A stretch of DNA of 64,000 nucleotides from Thermodesulfobacteriota bacterium (GCA_028278625.1 JANQDY010000261.1:1-64000), one strand, 5' to 3'; numbered from the stretch's first letter, positions 26,717 to 36,061 are shown. The notes: generated by a model not told the origin, from the letters alone. A program made the numbers and translations.

Positions 26717-27235
26717 ATGGTAGATCTGGTTTCAGACGATTTCATTAATTCCATTTTGGATGAAATCGAAAAATTGGAAGACAAGCATCCCTCCATCGCG
26801 GAAGAAGGAAAATACATTACCTTCAACGTAGCAGGCGGCATTTTTGGCGTTTTGCTCCTTAAGGTGAGGGAGATCGTTGAAATGAGGCAGCTCACCCGAG
26901 TGGTTGAAGACAACAGCCATTCCAGGCAATTTATTCGCCTTCGCGACCGAATGATTCCGGTCTTCAATCTACGCGCTTTGTTGGGCGTTGAAACGATCCC
27001 GTTTAATGAGAAAACCTGTATTGTCATATTGGAAACCTGGCATAATCTCAAACTGACGAAATTTGGCATCATTGTTGACTCCGTCAGAAAGGCCATGACC
27101 ATCAATGAAGAAGATCTCGTGGCCGTTCCGGAATACTTGAAGCGACTGGATGTCAATTATCTCCTCGGTATTGCAAAAGTGAATAATGACGTGATTCTTC
27201 TGCTGAACACCGATAACATCAAGATATTTGCATAG
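26717..27235 (+). CDS. cheW: CheW-like chemotaxis coupling protein
   Basis: A 172-residue protein whose residues 30-165 form a CheW domain: GIFGVLLLKVREIVEM, IRLRDRMIPVFNLRALLG and the closing strand NDVILLLNTD. CheW links receptors to the kinase CheA in the cytoplasm. An N-terminal acidic helix of about 28 residues is extra. It is 76 bases downstream of the chemoreceptor, and most likely the coupling protein for it. No CheA gene is in the window. Confidence 0.88.
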   Translation: MVDLVSDDFINSILDEIEKLEDKHPSIAEEGKYITFNVAGGIFGVLLLKVREIVEMRQLTRVVEDNSHSRQFIRLRDRMIPVFNLRALLGVETIPFNEKTCIVILETWHNLKLTKFGIIVDSVRKAMTINEEDLVAVPEYLKRLDVNYLLGIAKVNNDVILLLNTDNIKIFA

Positions 27236-27271
27236 CTGTCATATTTTTCAGGATTAAGGAGATCAGAGAAA

Positions 27272-28111
27272 ATGGAAACAGAAACCGATTTTGGACAAAT
27301 CTTGATGGACATCCTGGAATCGGGAAGAATTCCCTTGCCGGTTTTCAACCCCATTGCCATCAAAGTGCAGCAGTTGATCGAGAGCAATCCGGATATCGGC
27401 AAAATCATCGAAATGGTCAGCATGGATTCAAAGCTGTCGGCCGCGGTTCTGCAGGCGGTCAATTCCCCCTTTTACGGATTGAGTGTCAAGAGAAAAACGG
27501 TCAGTGATGCCGTCAACTATCTGGGACTGGAGGAGAGTGGAAACGTGGTGATATCAGCGGCGCTCTCCGGCAATTTTGCCAGTAAAGATGAACAGATGCA
27601 GCCCTACATGGCAAGATTGTGGAAGCACAATCTCGGCTGTGCCATCGCATGCCAGTGGCTTGCCAAAGATCTGGAAAAGGAAATCAGCTCAACCGCATTT
27701 CTGGCCGGGATGCTCCATGATTTCGGCAAACTGACCCTGTTATCGGCGGTTGAAAAAGCAAAGAGAGAAAAACAAATGGCACAAGTGCCGATTACGGATC
27801 ATTTAATCGCTGAGACGTTTTTGAGATTCCATACCGAACAGGGATTTCTTACCCTGACCCAAATGCACTTACCTGAGGAGTATTGTGTGGTGGCGCGGGA
27901 TCATCACATCCCCTTGGGTGACATGGACAAAGACAACCATCTGCTCCTTCTGATTCGGTCAGCCGACACGCTTACCAAAGAAGTGGGCCTTTGTGCGACC
28001 GGTGATCCCATGGAACGAGACATGGGAAACGACGGGGGAATTTCAGCATTGGGACCGGAAACCCTTGCGCAATGCCGGGAATACCTGATGACAAGAATGC
28101 GGATCTGTTAA
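27272..28111 (+). CDS. HDOD-domain protein
   Basis: A 279-residue HDOD protein (domain about 12-215): LPVFNPIAIKVQQLI, AVLQAVNSPFYGLS and MLHDFGKLTLL. AAGGAG lies before the ATG at 27272. It is 36 bases after cheW and probably the third gene of the sigma-54-driven chemoreceptor operon. Stop codons of this gene and the convergent EAL-HDOD gene overlap by four bases. Function is unknown beyond signalling. Confidence 0.85.
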   Translation: METETDFGQILMDILESGRIPLPVFNPIAIKVQQLIESNPDIGKIIEMVSMDSKLSAAVLQAVNSPFYGLSVKRKTVSDAVNYLGLEESGNVVISAALSGNFASKDEQMQPYMARLWKHNLGCAIACQWLAKDLEKEISSTAFLAGMLHDFGKLTLLSAVEKAKREKQMAQVPITDHLIAETFLRFHTEQGFLTLTQMHLPEEYCVVARDHHIPLGDMDKDNHLLLLIRSADTLTKEVGLCATGDPMERDMGNDGGISALGPETLAQCREYLMTRMRIC

Positions 28112-29322
28112 GCTGCTGATTCAAACTGGGAAGGCCAGTGAATAGCGGTAAAATAGATATCCTGCAAAACCTTCTCATCGATGTTTAGACGGTTTGCCAG
28201 CCCGTTAATTCGGGTCCATTCACACTTTTCCAGGGCTAATATCATCTCCAGTGCCAAGCCCCATTTCCCTCGGGCCAGGATGGCGTCGACAATATCCTTT
28301 TTTAACGGCAATTCCGCTAAAAGATCGGGTAATGGCCTGCCCACAATGGCATCAAGGAGTGAAAACAAACCCACCAGGAAGAGCGAGTCTCCGTCGTTCT
28401 GCCAGCCGTTTACATGGGAAGAGAGCAATTCACAGAATTTGGCGCGTATCAATGAAGACAAAACAAGTTCCTTTGGTTTGTCTTCCGCCAAACCCATCAT
28501 GGACAGAATGGACGCCCATCTCCTTATTCCATTCTCTCCGAGCATGCCCAAGGCCTGGTGAATGGAGGTTACCCGGCTTCTAAGCCCAAAGGCGGCGGAA
28601 TTGACCAGCCTAAGGAGCTTGTAGGAAATGGCCATATCATTTTGAATCAAATCTGAAAGGCCTTGAAAATCCATCTCAGTTTCATTGATCATCTGAAGCA
28701 GTCGCAACTGGCTGATTTTGAATCCGGGAACGTCTTTTCTTGATAGAATAACCGGTTTGCTGAAAAAGTATCCTTGAAAATAATGATATCCCATTTCAAC
28801 AGCCTGTTGGTATTCTTCCATTGTTTCCACTTTTTCAGCGAGCATCTTGATACCGGAGGGGATAAATGCTTCGGCCATTTTCTCCCGTTCTTCCACACCG
28901 GAGATGAAGAAATCAACTTTGATGATATCGGCCATTTTCACAAGATCCCTGTATTTGACATCATAGACAAAATCGTCCAGTGCCAGAGTATACCCTTTCT
29001 TTTTCAATCGGCCACAGGCATCCATCACCTCGTCGTCCGGTTCCACATTTTCAAGGATTTCCACCACCGACTGATGTTTCGGCAGCGCGAACGCGTAATC
29101 TGACACCAGGGCATTTCGGGTGAAGTTGATAAATCCCTTGCCTTCGCCAAGCAGGGTTTCCAACCCGAACAAGAGCGAGGTGTTGGCGATGACCTGCGCG
29201 GTTGCTCGATCTCCATCAACACCGGTAAAGCAGTTTTCAAAGCCGTTTCTGAAAAGCAATTCATAACCGAAAACATTCAAATGACGGTCAAGGATGGGCT
29301 GTCGTGCGATAAACTGTTCCAT
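28108..29322 (-). CDS. EAL-like/HDOD protein (YuxH type)
   Basis: A 404-residue protein with an EAL-like domain (1-200) and HDOD domain (about 205-395), the YuxH arrangement. The signature is YELLFRN in place of EAL, the DDFG motif reads DDFVYD, and LAEKVET and FQGYFFSKP are kept. Loss of the second motif suggests weak or no c-di-GMP phosphodiesterase activity, so binding or scaffolding is more likely (inference). It is the last gene of a minus-strand set with the CheY-like and MORN proteins; 41 bases separate it from the MORN gene. Confidence 0.87.
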   Translation of the reverse strand: MEQFIARQPILDRHLNVFGYELLFRNGFENCFTGVDGDRATAQVIANTSLLFGLETLLGEGKGFINFTRNALVSDYAFALPKHQSVVEILENVEPDDEVMDACGRLKKKGYTLALDDFVYDVKYRDLVKMADIIKVDFFISGVEEREKMAEAFIPSGIKMLAEKVETMEEYQQAVEMGYHYFQGYFFSKPVILSRKDVPGFKISQLRLLQMINETEMDFQGLSDLIQNDMAISYKLLRLVNSAAFGLRSRVTSIHQALGMLGENGIRRWASILSMMGLAEDKPKELVLSSLIRAKFCELLSSHVNGWQNDGDSLFLVGLFSLLDAIVGRPLPDLLAELPLKKDIVDAILARGKWGLALEMILALEKCEWTRINGLANRLNIDEKVLQDIYFTAIHWPSQFESAA

Positions 29323-29363
29323 TGCTGAATCCTTTTTTATATTAAGATGCTGCGGTTACGGTG

Positions 29364-30197
29364 TCAGTAAGCTTTAAAGGATTTTACAGGTTCTCCGTTT
29401 TTCCATTGGCCCTCATGGGTTTTGCCGTCCGCCCAAGTAAAGGTTCCGGTGCCGTGTCGCTGATCATCCTGCCAGCTTCCGGCATATTCTTCGCCGTCGG
29501 GAAATGTGTACACCCCCTGGCCATGTCTCTTGCCCTCTTTCCATTGGCCGGAGTATTGTTCACCGTCTGCAAAAACAATGGTTCCGTGCCCGTGGATACG
29601 ATTCAGGCGCCATTGGCCGGCATATCTTGTGCCGTCCGGGAAAGTGAGAAGGCCCTGGCCGTGAAATCTTCCTTTCCGCCACTCCCCCACGTATTCACCG
29701 GACGGGAAGCGCAACATGCCCTTTCCGTTGGGGAGGCCGTTTCGCCATTGCCCCTTATAGGTGATGCCGTGCTGAAATGTGAGGGTGCCCTGGCCATGGG
29801 GCAGGTTGTTTTCCCAATTTCCTTCATAAATGGGTGAACCATCCGTATGGCCCAAGAGACCGTATCCGTTGAATCTTCCGTCTTTCCACTGGCCTGAATA
29901 GAAGATGTTTTTAGAAAACCTGAGGGTTCCTTTGCCTCCCGGTTTGCCGGAGACCCAATCGCCGGTGTAGGTCTTTCCACCGGAATGAAAAGAGGTCCCT
30001 TTTCCATGGGGCAGGTTTTTTTTCCAGGTGCCTCGGTATATGGCCCTGCCTTTAGGATCGAAAAGCGTTCCTTCGCCGTTCCGCAGGCCGCTTTTCAATG
30101 GGCCGGTGTATGTTGAGCCATTGTCATAGACCGTCTGATCAACCGAATTCGGTTCGCCATGGAAGATTCCAACAGCGGATGGATGACACGGTTCCAT
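29364..30197 (-). CDS. MORN-repeat protein
   Basis: A 277-residue protein made almost entirely of about ten MORN repeats (Y-x-G-x-W-x3-x2-G-x-G) plus a partial eleventh, beginning near residue 29. There is no signal peptide. MORN repeats form a beta-hairpin array that binds lipids or proteins. It lies between a single-domain response regulator and the EAL-like/HDOD gene on the same strand (54- and 41-base gaps), so a scaffold role in that signalling set is inferred. The weak ribosome site leaves the exact start uncertain. Confidence 0.85.
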   Translation of the reverse strand: MEPCHPSAVGIFHGEPNSVDQTVYDNGSTYTGPLKSGLRNGEGTLFDPKGRAIYRGTWKKNLPHGKGTSFHSGGKTYTGDWVSGKPGGKGTLRFSKNIFYSGQWKDGRFNGYGLLGHTDGSPIYEGNWENNLPHGQGTLTFQHGITYKGQWRNGLPNGKGMLRFPSGEYVGEWRKGRFHGQGLLTFPDGTRYAGQWRLNRIHGHGTIVFADGEQYSGQWKEGKRHGQGVYTFPDGEEYAGSWQDDQRHGTGTFTWADGKTHEGQWKNGEPVKSFKAY

Positions 30198-30251
30198 TCT
30201 CTATGGTCTCTTAGCACGTGATGTTGCGTCCATTGACAATTTCCGATGAGA

Positions 30252-30635
30252 TCATTGTTCCACGGCGCCTACCGCTGTTCTGATGAGATCAGCGGTTTCA
30301 GTATCGGACGTTCGTTTGGAAATCCAGCCTTGAATTCCCAATCCCTCCATGGTTGCCACAAGCTTGTCATCCTTTTTAATTTCGCTCATAATGATGACGG
30401 GAATGTCTCTGTTCTTTTTTCTTAACTCGGACAAAAAGGCATGGCCGTGCATTTTGGGCATCAAAATGTCCAGCAAGATGCAGTCCGGCGTGCAGTATTC
30501 CAGGATATCAAGGGCCCTTTCGCCGTTCTCGGCGGCGAGCATTTGAAAGCCGGTTTTGCTGAGTTGCATTGACTTCAACTTGCGCACCAGTTTGTTGTCT
30601 TCAACCAGTAGAACCCATATTCTTTTTTCAGGCAT
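30252..30635 (-). CDS. Single-domain response regulator (CheY-like)
   Basis: A 127-residue receiver domain with Asp56 (LLDILMP), the acidic pair in VEDN near residue 12, and Lys in ISKRT. There is no output domain, so it acts by protein contact. It is the first gene of a minus-strand set (REC, MORN, EAL-like/HDOD) and has a sigma-54-like promoter about 170 bases upstream. Whether it binds the flagellar switch or another partner cannot be told. Confidence 0.88.
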   Translation of the reverse strand: MPEKRIWVLLVEDNKLVRKLKSMQLSKTGFQMLAAENGERALDILEYCTPDCILLDILMPKMHGHAFLSELRKKNRDIPVIIMSEIKKDDKLVATMEGLGIQGWISKRTSDTETADLIRTAVGAVEQ

Positions 30636-31001
30636 GATTTATAGCACCCTCATTTCGTGTTTATTCTTGAGGTTTTTCCCATGTGATCGTAACGTCGGTG
30701 GAATACAAAAAGAATGTCAAGATTTTGGCGCCCGGTCCATTTGTTGTGAGGTCCCCGGCACTATTTATCCTTTGATTCCAACCTGATAAAAAACGTACCC
30801 TATGGAAATGCAATACGCATGCCGAACCAAATCCTAACACTTCTCCGGTGCGCAAAAGTCCGAATCGCCAAAAAAAAGCGGTCAATACCCGCACGGTTTT
30901 CGCCTATAGAATCCCATGACGAGATAAGGGCAGGTATGCATTTTTTCTGAATGATCTTTTGCGGTAGTTCTGATGGAACGGGCGGATTGGCAAAGAGAGC
31001 T
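30636..31001. other. Intergenic leader of the REC-MORN-EAL/HDOD set
   Basis: About 365 bases lie between the CheY-like start and the stop of the Zn-ribbon HDOD gene, both minus-strand. No coding frame is supported. It contains the minus-strand -24/-12 element at 30809-30824. Confidence 0.55.
30809..30824 (-). promoter_or_regulatory. Sigma-54 promoter for REC-MORN-EAL/HDOD genes
   Basis: On the minus strand CGGCATGCGTATTGCA has GGCA, the G at the next consensus position, and TTGCA, with GG-N10-GC spacing. The gene start is about 170 bases downstream. Confidence 0.5.
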
Positions 31002-32075
31002 TCAGGACTTGATGGCTTGTCCGATCTGCTGCACAGCTTCCAGGACGTCCAGCATCATTTTTCCCAGGGCTTGCCGTCCAAGGCCCAGGAATTCAGTGGC
31101 GCCCTTCTCCGCTTCATAGAGAATATCATCTTCTTCATATCCCAGGCCGCAAAGCCTGGCCACATAGTCCCCCGTGTGGACAATATAGGACAAATGGTGT
31201 TCTCCGGAAGCTGATGGATGGTGATGATATTGTATCGCGGTTGTCATTTCTTTGGGGATATGCCATTTCTTGCAGATTTCGGAGGCGATATCCGCATGGT
31301 TAAAGCCCAGAATGTGCTTTTCCGCTTCGAAATAGCTGTGATCGCCGGTTTTGAGATAACGGTCGAAGGACTTCCGACGTTCAAGAATATAGGGATCCAG
31401 TATGATTTTGCCGCAATCGTGGAGCAGGCCGCCCAGATAGGCGTTTTCCGACAGCTCGGGATTTGTTTCCATTGCTATCATTTTGGCCGCAATACCCGTA
31501 GCCATTGAATGCATCCACAATTCGCCCGAATTAAACCCGTATCCCTGCAACTTTTTTCCCAACAAATTGGAAACGCCGGTTGTCAAGATGAGTTCTTTGA
31601 CCGTCTGCTGACCGAGGATGACGCAGGCTTTTTCTATGGAAGAGACTTTGCCGCTCAGGCCGTAATAGGCTGAATTGGCGATTTTCAACATGCTGGTGAC
31701 CATGGAGGGGTCCGTCTGCAGAATTTTCCCCAATTCCTGGCCTCCGGTTTTTGGGTCCGCGATGGCCTTTTGGGCTTTCATAACCACCTCGGGCATGGAT
31801 GGAATGGTCTGGATCGAGACTTCAATTCGATTTCGCAGTTGGTCGATTTCATCGGACGTGGCCGGCGGAACAGCCGGTCGGTTTTCCTGATTCGGTTCTT
31901 TTCCCGCTGGCGCCGGGCCTGGTGCGAAAATATCTGCCGTGTGGCGCTTTCGAAGGTCCAGGACAATGCGTCCCTTGCAGTTGGGACACGAAAATGAAAC
32001 CTTCTTCCCTTTCGGCAACCGTTCTTCCGGAATTTTGTAGGTTTTGCCGCAAGATGAACACTTGGTGATGATCAT
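31002..32075 (-). CDS. Zinc-ribbon HDOD protein
   Basis: A 357-residue protein. Residues 5-40 form an MJ0042-type zinc ribbon (CSSC and CPNC). A Pro-rich linker leads to an HDOD domain (about 85-285): SIQTIPSMPEVV, ANSAYYGLSG and GLLHDCGKIIL with a following FNHADIASEICKKW, so more of the HD active site is retained than in the other HDOD proteins here. It probably acts in cytoplasmic signalling. It diverges from the hybrid kinase gene. Confidence 0.86.
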   Translation of the reverse strand: MIITKCSSCGKTYKIPEERLPKGKKVSFSCPNCKGRIVLDLRKRHTADIFAPGPAPAGKEPNQENRPAVPPATSDEIDQLRNRIEVSIQTIPSMPEVVMKAQKAIADPKTGGQELGKILQTDPSMVTSMLKIANSAYYGLSGKVSSIEKACVILGQQTVKELILTTGVSNLLGKKLQGYGFNSGELWMHSMATGIAAKMIAMETNPELSENAYLGGLLHDCGKIILDPYILERRKSFDRYLKTGDHSYFEAEKHILGFNHADIASEICKKWHIPKEMTTAIQYHHHPSASGEHHLSYIVHTGDYVARLCGLGYEEDDILYEAEKGATEFLGLGRQALGKMMLDVLEAVQQIGQAIKS

Positions 32076-32095
32076 GGGGACCCTCTCATTTCTGT

Positions 32096-32153
32096 GAGCC
32101 GAAATTCTATTCAGAAAATATTATCACTGTCAAGCCGTGAATTTCCGGCTCAA
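32096..32153. repeat. Imperfect inverted repeat in divergent region
   Basis: GAGCCGAAATTC (32096-32107) and GAATTTCCGGCTC (32141-32153) are near-exact inverses with one extra G and a loop of about 33 bases. It may be an operator or RNA hairpin between two divergent signalling genes. Confidence 0.35.
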
Positions 32154-32171
32154 GGTCACTATCGGATGTTT

Positions 32172-32200
32172 TTGACATTCCTTTAGCAATAGATTAATCT
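32172..32200 (+). promoter_or_regulatory. Possible sigma-70 promoter for hybrid kinase
   Basis: TTGACA is perfect and is followed after 17 bases by TAATCT, a weak -10, about 65 bases before the kinase gene. Confidence 0.4.
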
Positions 32201-32263
32201 TAAAGAACTCCGGTGTGGAATCGGTTTTAATCCCCGGGTTCTTTTCGTCCGCAACAAGTTAAT

Positions 32264-34201
32264 GTGAGGGAGATCGGCTTGGAAGGTTTTGAGATATTGG
32301 TGGTGGATGATGATCTTACCATTCTGAACCTATTCAGTAATTCCCTTGAACAGATGGGTTATCTTGTGACAAAGATGGCGCATCCGGAAAAGGCCATTGA
32401 ATTACTGGCGGAGAAGCGCTTCGATCTTGTTCTGACGGACCTGATGATGGAGCCCGTTGACGGATTTCATGTGCTTGAGGCTTCAAAAAAGCGCTATCCG
32501 CAGGTTCCCGTGATCGTCCTTACGGGCTACACGGGATCCGATTTGGCGGTGAAAGCGCTGAAACTTGATGCGGATGATTATCTTTTTAAGCCGGTGGAGT
32601 TGCCCGATCTCTATTACAGCGTCTCTTCCTGCCTGGAAAAGGCACGGCTGAAAGAGGCCATAAGCCGGAACCGCCGAGATCTGGAACTCTTTAAGGCCGT
32701 CACCGACTTTTCAAATGAGGCGGTGGCGGTTTGGGACCTGAGCGGGAAGCTGATCTATGCCAATCCCGCCTACGGGTCGCTTTTTGCCTGCTCCGGCAGC
32801 GAGGACCTCTCTCTCAATCTCAGCAGCTTTCTGACGAAAGAATCAACGGAAATTCTCAAGTCCGAAATCATGCCAGCCCTGGAAAGAGGGGTGGGGTGGG
32901 AAGGTGTTTTGGACGGCGTGGATGCTGAAAATCGCCATTTTCCCCTTTGGCAGCGGGTAGATGCCATTCGTGATGAAAAAGGTCGGATGAGCTACATTTT
33001 CGGGTTTATGCACGATTTCACAAAGGAAAAGAAGAATGCTGAAAACATGACCAGAAAGCAGAAGATGGAGGCCCTTGGAACACTCGCCGGCGGGATCGCC
33101 CATGAATTCAACAATGTTCTGTGGATTATAGGGGCCAACGCGGAATTACTCTCCACATACATTGACGCGGATAGTCCGGCCAGCAGAAACCTGGAACGGC
33201 TGGAGGAAGCCTGTGACCGGGCTGCCGAGCTTGTGAACCAGATTCTCAACTTCAGCCATCAAAACGAATACGAGCCGAAACAACTTGAAATTGTGCCGCT
33301 GGTGAAGGAATCCTTGAAGTTGTTGAAAGCTTCGATCCCCTCCATTATTGAAATCCAGGAAGAGATTCCGAGGGATGCGGGAACCATTATTTTCGAACCC
33401 TCTCTCATGCACCAGGTGCTGATGAATCTCTATACCAATGCGGCTCAGGCCATGAAAGAAACCGGAGGGGTTCTAGAGGTGAAGATGATGAATCTTTCCC
33501 TGGATCAAGAGACGGCCTCGGAACATGAGGGTCTAGCGCCCGGCGAATACATCAAACTGAGCGTCAGTGACACGGGGGTGGGTATTCCCACGGAGGTTCA
33601 GGCAAGGATCTTTGATCCCTTTTTCACGACACGAGAAATCGGCGAGGGAACGGGGATGGGACTGGCGGTCGTTCAAAGCGCCGTTAAGAATCATGGCGGA
33701 ACCGTGGAAGTGCACAGTGAATTGGACAAGGGGACGCGCTTTGAGCTGTTTTTGCCAAGGGTGAGAAAAACTGAGCGAAAGCCGTCAAAATTCGCAGACA
33801 TCCCCATGGGTGACGGAGCAAGGATTCTCCTTGTGGATGATGATGATTTGGTGATTCAGTCGGGACAATCCATTCTGAAGCGTTTGGGTTACCAGGTGAT
33901 GATCGAAAACAGCAGCAAGGAAGCCCTGAAAGTGTTTCGCAACCACGCAGATGAATTTGATCTGGTGATCACCGACATCAGCATGCCCCAGATAACGGGA
34001 CTCAAGTTGGCCGAAGAATTCCTGAAGATTCGAGCGGACATCCCCATCATTCTTTTCAGCGGACACCATGATATGATTGATGAAAAGAAGGCCTTTGACA
34101 TCGGGGTCAAAGCCTTGATGATGAAACCCATCAAGCCGCAGGCAATGGCCAAAACCATTGAGGAAGTTCTGGAACAGACTATGGTGGTCCCTGAAGGGTA
34201 A
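32264..34201 (+). CDS. Hybrid histidine kinase REC-PAS-HisKA-HATPase-REC
   Basis: A 645-residue soluble hybrid kinase: receiver 1 (10-125, Asp59), PAS (about 140-255), HisKA with His280 in GGIAHEFNN, ATPase (about 380-505; NLYTNAAQAM, DTGVGIP, GTGMGLAVV) and receiver 2 (about 520-640; LVITDISMP, KPIKPQ). No membrane segment is present, so it senses a cytoplasmic signal or partner. The GTG at 32264 lacks a good site; a TTG at 32279 has GAGGGA about 8 bases upstream and may be the real start. Its 3' end overlaps the convergent unknown gene by 23 bases. Confidence 0.92.
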   Translation: MREIGLEGFEILVVDDDLTILNLFSNSLEQMGYLVTKMAHPEKAIELLAEKRFDLVLTDLMMEPVDGFHVLEASKKRYPQVPVIVLTGYTGSDLAVKALKLDADDYLFKPVELPDLYYSVSSCLEKARLKEAISRNRRDLELFKAVTDFSNEAVAVWDLSGKLIYANPAYGSLFACSGSEDLSLNLSSFLTKESTEILKSEIMPALERGVGWEGVLDGVDAENRHFPLWQRVDAIRDEKGRMSYIFGFMHDFTKEKKNAENMTRKQKMEALGTLAGGIAHEFNNVLWIIGANAELLSTYIDADSPASRNLERLEEACDRAAELVNQILNFSHQNEYEPKQLEIVPLVKESLKLLKASIPSIIEIQEEIPRDAGTIIFEPSLMHQVLMNLYTNAAQAMKETGGVLEVKMMNLSLDQETASEHEGLAPGEYIKLSVSDTGVGIPTEVQARIFDPFFTTREIGEGTGMGLAVVQSAVKNHGGTVEVHSELDKGTRFELFLPRVRKTERKPSKFADIPMGDGARILLVDDDDLVIQSGQSILKRLGYQVMIENSSKEALKVFRNHADEFDLVITDISMPQITGLKLAEEFLKIRADIPIILFSGHHDMIDEKKAFDIGVKALMMKPIKPQAMAKTIEEVLEQTMVVPEG

Positions 34202-35282
34202 AATTCCTATTCCGAGACAGGTTTTCCAGCTTTTTTTTGAGTTTTTTTGATTCGGGTCCCGGAGCGGGGAGAACATCTTTCCGAGGCGGCATACCCCTTT
34301 CCATTCTGCTTTGCATGATCATTTCAATGTCACCGACACCGAAACTGCCCTGGATCAGCAACAGGTGGGCGTTTCGGCCGAAGGCTTTTTTAAACCGGAC
34401 TTTGCTGTAGGGCTTTTTCTCTATGAGCGCCGTTTTCGTCACATACTCCCGATACTGTTTCCGATATTGCTCCGGCGTTATCGCGGTGCGCTTTTCCATG
34501 ATCTTGCCATTGATGTATTGGGCCAGGAAGCGATATACCATGATATCTTCCGTTGTGGTGGGAAGCGGCGGTGGAGAGGGACGGGTGGTCTCTTTCTGGG
34601 GTTTTTTCTTTGGTTTCAAGGGGACACTGTCTGCCGTTTTACCGGCGCGCGACGGGGGCGTTTCGGGATTCTCAACCTTTTTCATGGCAGACGCTTTTGT
34701 CGGCGTTATCTCCAAAGCGTCAGGCGGTTTGGATTTGGCAGCCATGGACCGCGTTGCGTCCACCCGTGCCTTTTCATCTTTCGATCTCTTCTCTTTCTCC
34801 TCCAGGAATCTCCAGGCGTCCATAAGCCTGTCGGAAGATTTGTCCGGAGGCGGCAGTGCTTGTGGATCGATCTCAAATCCCTGGGTTTGTCGATTGAAGA
34901 TGATCTCTTCTTCCGATCCGAAGCCGAAATAGCCGGTCATCAGGTTTTCATAGCTCTTTTCACCAAAGGTTCGGATGAAGCCGTCCACGGAATAGTGGTG
35001 CTTTTGGATCAATTTTGTTTTGGCCACATATCCCTGAAATTGCCCTTGGTAGCTTTCGGGTGTTTCAGGGAAAATCCTTTCAACCACCCGTCCGTTTTTG
35101 TACAGGACGAGGAAATGGTAGATATCAATGGCCCATGTATCGGAGAAATGTCCCATGCCAAAGAGAAAGAGGATGAAAACCAATGAAGCGCCTTTGGTAC
35201 GTCCCCTCACCTTTCCCCATGTGGCCGGCAACCGCGATTGAAAGCCGAAAACGGTCTTTATGGTAATGCCTGGAGATCCCAT
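34179..35282 (-). CDS. Unknown membrane-anchored protein with two copies of a novel repeat, downstream of motAB
   Basis: A 367-residue protein with a hydrophobic segment near 33-50 that could be a signal or anchor. Two segments of about 80 residues resemble each other: near 54-131 (FLVLYKNGRVVER, YVAKTKLIQKHHYSV, GYFGFGSEEEII) and near 245-325 (FLAQYINGKIMEK, YVTKTALIEKKPYSK, GSFGVGDIEMI). A Lys/Pro-rich linker separates them. I do not recognise the family. It follows motB by 36 bases on the same strand, suggesting a stator- or flagellum-related envelope role. The start codon is uncertain because no good ribosome site is seen. Confidence 0.65.
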   Translation of the reverse strand: MGSPGITIKTVFGFQSRLPATWGKVRGRTKGASLVFILFLFGMGHFSDTWAIDIYHFLVLYKNGRVVERIFPETPESYQGQFQGYVAKTKLIQKHHYSVDGFIRTFGEKSYENLMTGYFGFGSEEEIIFNRQTQGFEIDPQALPPPDKSSDRLMDAWRFLEEKEKRSKDEKARVDATRSMAAKSKPPDALEITPTKASAMKKVENPETPPSRAGKTADSVPLKPKKKPQKETTRPSPPPLPTTTEDIMVYRFLAQYINGKIMEKRTAITPEQYRKQYREYVTKTALIEKKPYSKVRFKKAFGRNAHLLLIQGSFGVGDIEMIMQSRMERGMPPRKDVLPAPGPESKKLKKKLENLSRNRNFTLQGPP

Positions 35283-35318
35283 AAGAAAAAGCGAATCATG
35301 ACGGATTTCCCGCCGATT

Positions 35319-36059
35319 TTAGCTATTAGGAGCAGAATCCATTCCCCTCAGTACGATTTCGACCCTGCGATTCTTCTCTCTCCCTTGTGGCGTATCATTG
35401 GATTGAACCGGCCGGTATTCTCCGAACCCGGCCACTGAAATCCGTCTCGGATCGATGTGGCCGTAGGAAAGCAGCTTTTGGGCCACCCTGGTGGCGCGTG
35501 CCGCGGAAAGCTCCAGGTTCGATTTAAAGAGTCCGCTGTTGATGGGGACATTATCGGTATGACCGCTGATGATGATGGACCCTTTTGTGGTTTGAAGGGC
35601 TGCGGCGATTTTTTTAAGAAGGGGTAACATTTGAGGGCGGACAAAAGCTCTTCCGGAATCAAAGGTGGTTTCTCCCATCATCCTGATCACCACTTCGTTT
35701 TCCGTTACTTGCACCCGAATGAGGTCTTTGATCTTCCCCATCTTAGACTCGATAATGGCTTTTTCCACCTCCCTGCCGAATCTTTCCTTCTCCCGTCTTG
35801 AAACGTAGGCGCGGTCGTGTTCCCTTGCGATGATCTTCTGGCCCATGGGTATTTTGAATACCTGTTTCTTTTTCTGAACGCCGAATGCCATGGCCATGCT
35901 CCCGGCAAGCTCTTTGTATTTCTGGGCGTCGATTTCCGAAAATGAAAGGAGCAGGACGAAAAAGCAAAGAAGCAGGCTCATCAAGTCACCAAAGGTGACC
36001 ACCCACATGGGGGCGCCCTTTTCAGGAAGCTCATTGTCATCAACGGGCGCTTTGCTCAT
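35319..36059 (-). CDS. motB: Flagellar stator protein MotB (first copy)
   Basis: A 246-residue stator subunit. One membrane helix at about 18-40 contains Asp25 (TFGDLMSLL), the proton- or ion-binding acid. The C-terminal OmpA-like domain (about 115-240) binds peptidoglycan: IIISGHTDNVPI, NLELSAARA and RISVAGFGEYRP. It starts two bases after motA stops. Ion specificity cannot be assigned by eye. Confidence 0.92.
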   Translation of the reverse strand: MSKAPVDDNELPEKGAPMWVVTFGDLMSLLLCFFVLLLSFSEIDAQKYKELAGSMAMAFGVQKKKQVFKIPMGQKIIAREHDRAYVSRREKERFGREVEKAIIESKMGKIKDLIRVQVTENEVVIRMMGETTFDSGRAFVRPQMLPLLKKIAAALQTTKGSIIISGHTDNVPINSGLFKSNLELSAARATRVAQKLLSYGHIDPRRISVAGFGEYRPVQSNDTPQGREKNRRVEIVLRGMDSAPNS

Positions 36060-36061
36060 TA

